Part shown: one piece after another, positions 32,712 through 38,745 of the stretch
How the letters are laid out: every line of letters starts with the position of its first letter
Numbering within the stretch: the stretch's first letter is position 1
Assembly: GCA_017309145.1 (NCBI GenBank)
Contig: JAFLDU010000011.1
Location: forward strand, 1-38,745
Origin: Zoogloea sp.
Lineage (GTDB): Bacteria; Pseudomonadota; Gammaproteobacteria; Burkholderiales; Rhodocyclaceae
DNA length: 38,745 bases
Direction of reading: 5' to 3'
Made by a program: the position numbers and the translations under genes
Notes under the pieces: model-generated
Databases searched by the model: none
Told to the model about the DNA's origin: nothing
What the model saw: the letters and a program-made list of their open reading frames with translations, nothing else

Positions 32712-33518
32712 ATGGATCCCGCTGTTCCGCACCCGCCCGACGACGCCCGCCGCTTTGGCGGCATTGCCCGCCTGTATGGCGATGCGGGGCGCGCCCGGCT
32801 GGCCACGGCCCATGTCTGCGTGGTCGGCATCGGCGGCGTCGGCTCGTGGGCGGTGGAGGCGCTGGCCCGCAGTGGGCTTGGCCGTCTGACCCTGATCGAC
32901 CTCGATCATGTGGCCGAATCCAACATCAACCGCCAGATCCATGCCACCGAGGCGACCCTCGGCCAGGCCAAGGTGGAGGCCATGCGCGAGCGCATCGCCG
33001 CTTACAACCCGGCCTGCCAGATCGCCCTGGTGGATGATTTCGTGACGGTGGACAACGCGGCGGCGCTGCTCGGCGGCGGATTCGACTACGTCATCGATGC
33101 GATCGATGCGGTGCGGGTCAAGGTGGCCATGATCGCCTTCTGCCGCGACGCCGGCGTGCCGGTGGTGACCTGTGGCGCGGCGGGCGGGCAGATCGACCCG
33201 ACCCAGATCCGGGTCGATGACCTGTCCCGCACCATCCAGGACCCGCTGCTTTCCAAGGTGCGCGGCCAGTTGCGCAAGAGTCATGGCTTTCCCCGTGATC
33301 CGAAGCGCAAGTTCGGTGTGGAGGCGGTGTTCTCCACCGAGCCCCTGCGCTATCCGGCGCCGGAGGCGTCCTGCGAGCTGCCTGCCGGCAACGGGCAGGC
33401 GGTGAGCGGGCCGGCCGGGCTCAATTGCGCCGGCTTCGGCTCGGTGGTGACGGTGACCGCCTGCGTCGGCATGTTCGCGGCGGCGCGGGCGCTCAACGCG
33501 TTGGCGGCGGCTCGATGA
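32712..33518 (+). CDS. tcdA: tRNA threonylcarbamoyladenosine dehydratase
   Basis: TcdA (CsdL/YgdL) is an E1-like ATPase that cyclises t6A37 in tRNA to the ct6A form. The 268-residue protein has the ThiF-type nucleotide-binding loop VVGIGGVGSWAVEALARSG. It also shows LIDLDHVAESNINRQIHA, YVIDAIDAVRVKVAM and the C-terminal RKFGVEAVFSTEPLRYP that marks the TcdA branch. AAGGTGA precedes the ATG. No csdA or csdE partner is adjacent. Its 3' end overlaps the converging M23 peptidase gene by 26 bp. Confidence 0.93.
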   Translation: MDPAVPHPPDDARRFGGIARLYGDAGRARLATAHVCVVGIGGVGSWAVEALARSGLGRLTLIDLDHVAESNINRQIHATEATLGQAKVEAMRERIAAYNPACQIALVDDFVTVDNAAALLGGGFDYVIDAIDAVRVKVAMIAFCRDAGVPVVTCGAAGGQIDPTQIRVDDLSRTIQDPLLSKVRGQLRKSHGFPRDPKRKFGVEAVFSTEPLRYPAPEASCELPAGNGQAVSGPAGLNCAGFGSVVTVTACVGMFAAARALNALAAAR

Positions 33519-34332
33519 ACAGGGCCGGGTCCACCGGGGCGCCGTTCAGGTAGACGCTCCAGTGCAGGTGGGGGCCGGTGGCCCGGCCGCTGCTGCCGGA
33601 CAGACCGAGAACTGCCCCCCGGCGCACGGTCTGCCCGACCTCCACCTGGGCCTTGTCCAGGTGGCAGACCATGCTGACGAAGCCCTGGCCGTGGTCGACG
33701 AACACTGTTTTGCCATTGAAGTAGAAGTCCTCGACCAGGCTGACCACGCCGTCGGCCGGCGCGCGTACGGGGGATCCGGTGGGCACCGCGACATCGAGGC
33801 CGGTATGGGGCGCACGGGGCTCGCCGTTGAAGACCCTGCGCAGCCCGAAGCGGCTCGACAGGCGGCCGCCGGCCGGCAGGTCCAGGTCCACCCGCGGCAC
33901 GTCCACGTCGCGGTAGCGGCTGCGCACGGCGATCTGCAACTCCCGTTCCAGCTCGATGCGGGCCAGGTCTTCCGGGTCGGGGGTGACCATCTTCGGGTTC
34001 TTGATGGTGAGACGTTGCTCGGGGTAGCTGCGGGGTGTGACCGGGAAGGGCAGGGGGCGCCGATCCGGTCCGACCTCGAGCACCTGTTCTCCGGGCGGGG
34101 TGTCGAGGGGCAGCCCCACCAGGGCGTACCAGCCGTCGGACTGCCGGCGCAGCAAGACCTGCTTGCCGGCGAAGCGGGCTTCCGGTCGCGCCTGGTTGGC
34201 GGGGGCGATCCGTACGCTGGCCACCCCGCCGGGTACGGAGGCGGGGCGCAGCTCGGCCTGGATTGGAAGAGCCACGAGGCTGACCAGCAGCGCGGAAACA
34301 AAATGGCGCGCCGAGGGGACTATTTCACACAT
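33493..34332 (-). CDS. M23-family (LytM) peptidase, exported
   Basis: This 279-residue protein has an N-terminal signal peptide (FVSALLVSLVALPIQA) and a beta-rich region. Its M23 endopeptidase domain covers about residues 155-270. The zinc and catalytic residues look complete: His176 and Asp180 in HTGLD, His224, and His255 and His257 in HLHW. It is therefore probably an active cell-wall peptidase rather than a degenerate activator. A murein-cleaving role is inferred from the family. The ATG at 34332 has no good ribosome-binding site. A possible promoter lies 34-61 bp upstream. It converges on tcdA with a 26-bp overlap. Confidence 0.9.
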   Translation of the reverse strand: MCEIVPSARHFVSALLVSLVALPIQAELRPASVPGGVASVRIAPANQARPEARFAGKQVLLRRQSDGWYALVGLPLDTPPGEQVLEVGPDRRPLPFPVTPRSYPEQRLTIKNPKMVTPDPEDLARIELERELQIAVRSRYRDVDVPRVDLDLPAGGRLSSRFGLRRVFNGEPRAPHTGLDVAVPTGSPVRAPADGVVSLVEDFYFNGKTVFVDHGQGFVSMVCHLDKAQVEVGQTVRRGAVLGLSGSSGRATGPHLHWSVYLNGAPVDPALFIEPPPTR

Positions 34333-34365
34333 GTTTACGGGAATTCGGAATCGAAGCCGGATTGA

Positions 34366-34393
34366 AGCATAAGTCTGTGCTGCACCGGATTAA
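34366..34393 (-). promoter_or_regulatory. Possible promoter of the M23 peptidase gene
   Basis: On the minus strand TTAATC and TATGCT are 16 bases apart and lie 34 bp before the ATG. The -35 match is weak, so this is tentative. Confidence 0.3.
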
Positions 34394-34482
34394 CATCTTG
34401 CAACGTCGGGCACAGGTCCATGCGGGACTTTTCTGCAGGGTCGTTGGTGCTCACCGCCATGGGGCGGGTCGGGAGGAAAAGC

Positions 34483-34848
34483 ATGTCAAAGGAAGCGATC
34501 ATCTTGTTTGCCCACGGAGCGCGGGATCCGGAGTGGGCGAGACCGGCGGAGCGGATCGCCGCCGTGGTTCGCAGTTTGCGGCCGGAGGCCCTGGTGGAGC
34601 TTGCCTTCCTCGAGTTCATGGAGCCGGCCCTGGGCGAGGCGGTGGAGTCCGCTGCGGCGGCCGGGGCGTCGAGCATTCGTGTGGTGCCCCTGTTCCTGGC
34701 TCAGGGTGGGCATCTCAAGCGCGATGTGCCGGTGCTCATCGAGGCCGCCCGTGCCCGCCATCCCGGCTGCAGGATCCAGCTTGCCGAGGCGGTGGGTGAG
34801 GATGAAGGGGTGGTCCAGGCCATGGCGGCCTTTGCGGCAGGGGCTTGA
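34483..34848 (+). CDS. CbiX/SirB-type sirohydrochlorin chelatase, short form
   Basis: This 121-residue protein is a single-domain CbiX-type chelatase, which inserts cobalt, nickel or iron into sirohydrochlorin. The two metal-binding histidines are His11 in LFAHGARDPEW and His77 in PLFLAQGGHLKRDVP. Short forms act as homodimers. GGGAGGA precedes the ATG at 34483, which rules out the longer open frame. The metal, and so the pathway (siroheme, cobalamin or F430-like), cannot be told from the sequence. No other tetrapyrrole gene is in the window. The next gene starts 7 bp downstream. Confidence 0.88.
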   Translation: MSKEAIILFAHGARDPEWARPAERIAAVVRSLRPEALVELAFLEFMEPALGEAVESAAAAGASSIRVVPLFLAQGGHLKRDVPVLIEAARARHPGCRIQLAEAVGEDEGVVQAMAAFAAGA

Positions 34849-34855
34849 GCCGCCG

Positions 34856-35707
34856 ATGAGTGATCCGCAGACCCGCCAGGGCGGTGCGCCGGTCGGGCCA
34901 AGCCTGTGGTGGGTGGGAGGGGAGGCCACCGACAGCGCCGACCTGCGCCAGGCGCTGGCGATCGGCGGGGTGACCTGCACGGCCCTGCGGGCTAAGGAGG
35001 CGCTGGCCCTTCTCCAGGCGGGCCGTTTCGGCGTCGACGGCGTGGTGGTGGAGGCGGCTGTCCTGACCGGCCACCCTGGCCTGCTCCGCGCGCTGCGCGG
35101 TACGGGCGCGCCGCTGGTCCTGCTGCTCGAGGTGGAAGACCAGGCGGTACTCGCCGAGGGCGTGGGCCTGGGGATGGTCGGCGTGGTCAGGCCCGCGTCG
35201 CCCGAGGCGCTGCGGGCTGCCCTGCGCCAGCCAGGCGGTGAGCTGGCGACGTCTGCTGGCAGTACCTTTCCCTTCCGGACCCTCGGTGACGTGGCCAGCC
35301 TGTCCCTGCTCGCGGCGGCTTTGTGCCCCGACCCGGCGGTTGTCCAGATCGGCTTGTCCGAGCTCATGGTTAACGCGGTGGAGCACGGCAACCTGGGGCT
35401 GGGCTTCAGTCAGAAGCGCGAACTGATGGCGGCAGGCGAGTGGCGGAATGAGGTCGAGCGCCTGTTGTCACTGCCCGCCAATGCCGAGCGGTTTGCGTGG
35501 CTGCGGGTGGAGTGTCGCCCGCGGGAAGTGCGCTTCCTGATCCGTGACCTGGGAGGCGGCTTCGACCCTACGCCCTATCTCGACCTGAATGCCGAGCTTT
35601 CCGTCGAGCCTTACGGACGCGGCATTGCCGTGGCGCGGATGCTGGCCTTCCCCGACCTGGTCTTCCTTGATGGCGGCCGTTGCGTGGAGGGCGTGGTCCG
35701 GCGCTGA
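34856..35707 (+). CDS. Degenerate receiver fused to an RsbW-like HATPase domain
   Basis: This 283-residue protein has a receiver-like N-terminal half (about 15-125) and a C-terminal HATPase_c_2 domain of the anti-sigma-factor kinase type (about 140-283). In the receiver, Glu66 sits where the phosphorylated Asp is expected and Arg112 replaces the conserved Lys, so it is probably not phosphorylated normally. The ATPase half looks intact: ELMVNAVEHGNL with Glu169 and Asn173, DLGGGFDP at 231-238, and YGRGIAVA. Such proteins often bind nucleotides and control sigma factors or partner regulators. No partner (anti-anti-sigma protein or PP2C phosphatase) is visible nearby. Confidence 0.8.
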   Translation: MSDPQTRQGGAPVGPSLWWVGGEATDSADLRQALAIGGVTCTALRAKEALALLQAGRFGVDGVVVEAAVLTGHPGLLRALRGTGAPLVLLLEVEDQAVLAEGVGLGMVGVVRPASPEALRAALRQPGGELATSAGSTFPFRTLGDVASLSLLAAALCPDPAVVQIGLSELMVNAVEHGNLGLGFSQKRELMAAGEWRNEVERLLSLPANAERFAWLRVECRPREVRFLIRDLGGGFDPTPYLDLNAELSVEPYGRGIAVARMLAFPDLVFLDGGRCVEGVVRR

Positions 35708-35740
35708 GGTGCGTGCTCCAGTGCTCGGGAGCGGGCATTC

Positions 35741-35780
35741 TTGACTGAACATAATATTAGAGTATTCTTATATTATGTTC
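35741..35780 (+). promoter_or_regulatory. Promoter and long palindromic operator of the efflux operon
   Basis: GAACATAATAT (35747-35757) and ATATTATGTTC (35770-35780) are perfect inverted repeats. With partial pairing inside, the whole 34 bp is near-palindromic. TTGACT (35741-35746) and TATTCT (35763-35768), 16 bases apart, form a good sigma-70 promoter. The repeat covers the spacer, the -10 element and the ATG at 35775, so a bound repressor would block transcription. The expected transcript start falls at or near that ATG, and no Shine-Dalgarno sequence is present. Confidence 0.75.
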
Positions 35781-36830
35781 GTACATATTCCAGCTCTTCG
35801 CGCCGCCTTCGCTGTTTCTGCCGGCTGCGCCTTCATTCTCCTGCCCGGCCTGGCGCCGGCGGGCGACCTGCCCACCCTGCAACTGCGTCCCCAGGCCTTC
35901 GCCCGCAGCTATTCCGCGGAGGGGATCATCGAGGCCCAGCGCCAGGCCGTGGTGGCTGCCCAGGTGCAGGGGCGGGTGCTCGAGGCCCGGGTGGATGCGG
36001 GCGCCCGGGTACGCCAGGGCGATGTGCTGCTGCGTATCGACACCCGTGAAGCCGACCAGGCGGTGGCCGCCGCCGCCGCCCAGGTGTCCGCCGCCCAGGC
36101 GCGCCTGGTGGATGCCCGGGCCAGCCTGGAGCGCAGCCGCAGCCTGAAGGGGCGCAACTTCATCAGTGCCAGCGCGCTCGATCAGGCCCAGGCCGCCTTC
36201 GATACGGCGCAGGCCCAGCATCGGGCCGCAGAAGCGGGGCGTGCCCAGGCGGAGGCGGGCCGCAGCTTCGCAACGGTGACCGCGCCGCTGACCGGTGTGG
36301 TGGCCCAGCGTCTCACCGAGCCCGGCGAGATGGCCTTGCCCGGCAAGCCGCTGATGACGATCTATGAGCCGGGCGGTCTGCGGGCGGTGGCCGATGTGCC
36401 CCAGGCCCGCCTGGCCGACCTGGCCCGCCCGGGCGTGAAGGCCCGCGTCGAGTTCCCCGAAGCGGGCCGCTGGCTGGACGCAGTCTCCATCCAGGTGCTG
36501 CCGGCGGCGGATCCCCGTACCCACACCGCGCGGATCCGGGTGAACCTGCCGGCCGATGCGCCGGGGGTGGTGCCGGGCCTGGCCGCCCGGGTGCATTTCA
36601 GCCTGTCCGGCGAGGCGCCCGTCCTTGCTGTGCCGGCCGCGGCGATCCTGCGCCGGGGTGAGCTGAGCGGCGTTTACGTGGCCGATGGCAAGGGCGGCTT
36701 CGTGTTGCGTCAGGTGCGCCTCGGCACTGCCCAGGCGGATGGTTCCGTCGAGATCCTGGCGGGGCTGGCGGGGGGCGAGGAGCTGGCCCTTGACCCGGTC
36801 CGGGCCGGCTTGTTGCGCCGGAAGCCCTGA
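35775..36830 (+). CDS. RND efflux periplasmic adaptor (membrane fusion protein)
   Basis: This 351-residue protein links an inner-membrane RND pump to an outer-membrane channel. It has a signal peptide (ALRAAFAVSAGCAFILLPGLAPA) and a first biotinyl-lipoyl half (GRVLEARVDAGARVRQGDVLLRID). An Ala-rich coiled-coil hairpin covers about residues 90-165. The second lipoyl half (TAPLTGVVAQRLTEPGE), beta-barrel and membrane-proximal domains follow. The start codon lies inside a palindrome and has no ribosome-binding site; no alternative start is visible nearby. Leaderless translation is therefore possible. The pump gene begins 1 bp after its stop. The substrate is unknown. Confidence 0.9.
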   Translation: MFVHIPALRAAFAVSAGCAFILLPGLAPAGDLPTLQLRPQAFARSYSAEGIIEAQRQAVVAAQVQGRVLEARVDAGARVRQGDVLLRIDTREADQAVAAAAAQVSAAQARLVDARASLERSRSLKGRNFISASALDQAQAAFDTAQAQHRAAEAGRAQAEAGRSFATVTAPLTGVVAQRLTEPGEMALPGKPLMTIYEPGGLRAVADVPQARLADLARPGVKARVEFPEAGRWLDAVSIQVLPAADPRTHTARIRVNLPADAPGVVPGLAARVHFSLSGEAPVLAVPAAAILRRGELSGVYVADGKGGFVLRQVRLGTAQADGSVEILAGLAGGEELALDPVRAGLLRRKP

Positions 36831-36831
36831 G

Positions 36832-38745
36832 ATGGAAAGCCCCTTGAATTCGCCGCAGGCAGATACCGGCCTGGGCATCTCCGGTCGCATCGCCGCGCTG
36901 TTCCAGCGCAATGCCCTGACCCCTCTGCTGGCCCTGGTGCTGCTGCTCCTGGGCGTGTTCGCCACCCTGGTCACACCCAAGGAGGAAGAGCCCCAGATCG
37001 ACGTGACCATGGCCGATGTGCTGGTGGCCTTTCCCGGCGCCTCTGCCAAGGACGTGGAGGCCCTGGTGGCGCGGCCGGCCGAGCAGGTGCTGTCGCGCAT
37101 CACCGGCATGGACCACGTTTTTTCCGTGTCTCGGCCTGGCATGGCGGTGATCACCGTGCAGTTCAAGGTGGGCGTCAGCAACCAGGACGCGGTGCTGCGC
37201 CTGTACGACACGGTGCATAGCCACCGGGACTGGATCTCTCCCGAGCTGGGGGTGGGCGAGCCCTTGATCAAGCCGCGCGGCATCGACGACGTGCCGGTGG
37301 TGGCGCTGACCCTGTGGACCCGGGATCCGAAGCGCTCGGCCTTCGAGCTGCAGCAGGTCGGCCGGGCGGTGGAGCTGGAGCTCAAGCGGGTGCCCGGCAC
37401 CCGCGATGTGAGCACCATCGGCGGTCCGGGCCATGTGCTGCGGGTGTTGATGGATGCCTCGCGGATGAACGCCTTTGGCATCACGCCGCAGGATCTCAAG
37501 GGCGCGTTGCAGCTGGCCAATGCGTCGCAGCCGGCAGGCAGCCTGGTGGCGGGCAACCGGGAGGTGCTGGTGCAGACCGGCACCTACATCGCCAGCGCTG
37601 ACGACGTGCGGCAGCTGGTGGTCGGCGTCTCTGCCGGCAAGCCGGTGCGGGTGGGTGACGTGGCGACGGTGGTGGATGGGCCGGATCAGCCGTCCCGCTT
37701 CGTGTGGCATGGCCTGGGCGCCGCGGCGGAGGCGGGCGTCGCGCAGCCGGGCGAGGAGGCGGGCAGCCGTTTCCCGGCCGTGACCCTGCAGGTGTCCAAG
37801 AAGCCCGGTGAGAACGCCGCCGACGTGGCCAATGGGGTGATCCGCCGCCTGGCGCAGCTGAAAGGCAGCATCGTGCCCGAGGGAGTGGAGGTCACGGTGA
37901 CGCGCAACTACGGCGCTACCGCCACCGAGAAGGCAGACAAGCTGATCGGCAAGCTGGCCTTCGCCACCTCCGCCGTGGTTCTGCTGGTGCTGCTGGCCCT
38001 GGGCCGGCGCGAGGCGGTGATCGTCGGTGCCGCAGTGACCCTGACCCTGGCCGCCACCCTGTTCGCCTCCTGGGCGTGGGGATTCACCCTCAACCGGGTG
38101 AGCCTATTCGCCCTGATCTTCTCCATCGGCATCCTGGTGGACGACGCCATCGTGGTAGTGGAGAACATTCACCGCTGGCAGCATCTCGAGCCCGGTCAGC
38201 CGGTGTGGAAGCTGATCCCCCGGGCGGTGGACGAGGTCGGCGGGCCGACCATCCTGGCCACCTTCACGGTGATCGCCGCGCTGCTGCCGATGGCCTTCGT
38301 CAGCGGGCTGATGGGGCCCTACATGGCACCCATTCCGATCAACGCCTCGATGGGCATGGCGATCTCGCTGCTGGTGGCCTTCATCGTCACGCCCTGGCTG
38401 GCTGGCAAACTGCTGAAGCCGGCGGGGCACGCCGGGGCCCATCGGCCCGACCGCCTGACCGCCGGGCTGGAGCGGCTGTTCCAGCGTGTCATGACGCCCT
38501 TCCTGGCGTCCGGCACGGGCCGCCGGGCGCGGGCCAAGCTGTGGTTCGGCGTGGTGCTGGCGATCGGGCTGTCGGTCTCCCTGGCGGTGGTCCAGCTGGT
38601 GGTGCTCAAGATGCTGCCCTTCGACAACAAGAGCGAGTTCCAGGTGGTGCTCGACATGCCGGTGGGCACGCCGGTGGAGCAGACCGCCGAGGTCTTGCGC
38701 GAGATGGGCGAGCGGGTCGCCCGGGTCGAGGAGGTGACCGACTTC
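36832..38745 (+). CDS. RND efflux pump inner-membrane subunit (3' end cut off)
   Basis: This frame stays open to the window edge, giving 638 residues of a protein that is normally over 1000. An N-terminal membrane segment (LLALVLLLLGVFATLV) precedes the periplasmic porter region (VLVAFPGASAKDVEALVARPAEQVL). Several membrane segments follow, including SIGILVDDAIVVVEN with the proton-relay pair Asp437-Asp438. The TPKEEEPQIDV start of the loop is typical of RND permeases related to multidrug pumps. The ATG lies 1 bp after the adaptor gene. No outer-membrane channel gene is visible; one could lie beyond the edge. Substrate range cannot be told from sequence. Confidence 0.93.
   Translation, partial: MESPLNSPQADTGLGISGRIAALFQRNALTPLLALVLLLLGVFATLVTPKEEEPQIDVTMADVLVAFPGASAKDVEALVARPAEQVLSRITGMDHVFSVSRPGMAVITVQFKVGVSNQDAVLRLYDTVHSHRDWISPELGVGEPLIKPRGIDDVPVVALTLWTRDPKRSAFELQQVGRAVELELKRVPGTRDVSTIGGPGHVLRVLMDASRMNAFGITPQDLKGALQLANASQPAGSLVAGNREVLVQTGTYIASADDVRQLVVGVSAGKPVRVGDVATVVDGPDQPSRFVWHGLGAAAEAGVAQPGEEAGSRFPAVTLQVSKKPGENAADVANGVIRRLAQLKGSIVPEGVEVTVTRNYGATATEKADKLIGKLAFATSAVVLLVLLALGRREAVIVGAAVTLTLAATLFASWAWGFTLNRVSLFALIFSIGILVDDAIVVVENIHRWQHLEPGQPVWKLIPRAVDEVGGPTILATFTVIAALLPMAFVSGLMGPYMAPIPINASMGMAISLLVAFIVTPWLAGKLLKPAGHAGAHRPDRLTAGLERLFQRVMTPFLASGTGRRARAKLWFGVVLAIGLSVSLAVVQLVVLKMLPFDNKSEFQVVLDMPVGTPVEQTAEVLREMGERVARVEEVTDF

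Noticed and set aside
1-38745. CRISPR arrays, tRNA or rRNA genes, insertion sequences
   Set aside because: I saw no spaced direct repeats, cloverleaf-like sequences, ribosomal RNA motifs or transposase genes on either strand.

Overview
The window looks like chromosomal DNA of a high-GC betaproteobacterium. A Rhodocyclales-type genome (Azospira/Thauera/Azoarcus relatives) is my best guess, but this is inferred from gene content rather than from a marker gene. Indicators are the fused ArgA, a two-domain PPK2-type polyphosphate kinase, PrkB, YggX, and a fliC-flaG-fliD-fliS-fliT-fliK-flhB-like flagellar block. No rRNA, tRNA, CRISPR array, transposase or integrase was seen.

Layout. (1) 1-8.3 kb, housekeeping: a MORN-repeat protein, phosphoribulokinase (prkB) and an inositol-monophosphatase-family enzyme, then a rightward series rsmE, polyphosphate kinase, argA, a PAS/GGDEF diguanylate cyclase and yggX. 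(2) 8.3-13.6 kb, leftward late-flagellar block: fliC and flaG, then fliD-fliS-fliT-fliK and an flhB-C-terminal homologue. Sigma-28-like promoters precede fliC and fliD. (3) 13.8-20.3 kb, leftward set ending in a strong terminator just before the fliC promoter: FkbM methyltransferase, radical SAM enzyme, an unrecognised protein and a 1213-residue multi-domain glycosyltransferase. (4) 20.3-31.2 kb, sugar region: one rightward NAD-sugar epimerase/dehydratase, then a tightly coupled leftward operon of rfbF, rfbG, rfbH, a NeuB-SAF-cupin protein, an acetolactate-synthase-like ThDP enzyme, a TylC3-type C-methyltransferase, a Gmm-like Nudix protein and a family 2 glycosyltransferase. (5) 31.3-38.7 kb, mixed: a small exported protein, a Gph-like phosphatase, tcdA, an M23 peptidase, a CbiX-type chelatase, a pseudo-receiver/HATPase protein and the start of an RND efflux operon. 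A long palindrome covers the promoter and start codon of that operon.

How they work together. RfbF and RfbG should turn glucose-1-phosphate into CDP-4-keto-6-deoxyglucose. RfbH has the full iron-sulfur motif of the 3-dehydrase that begins 3-deoxygenation. The ThDP enzyme, the NeuB-like synthase and the C-methyltransferase in the same operon each belong to a family that makes carbon-carbon bonds on sugars or sugar precursors. With the flagellin gene and a very large glycosyltransferase alongside, the likeliest reading is a surface-sugar locus, possibly for flagellin glycosylation, whose product is a branched or chain-extended deoxysugar of yersiniose type or a less familiar one. That pathway is the most novel candidate in the window. 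The radical SAM/unknown-protein/FkbM trio is the second.
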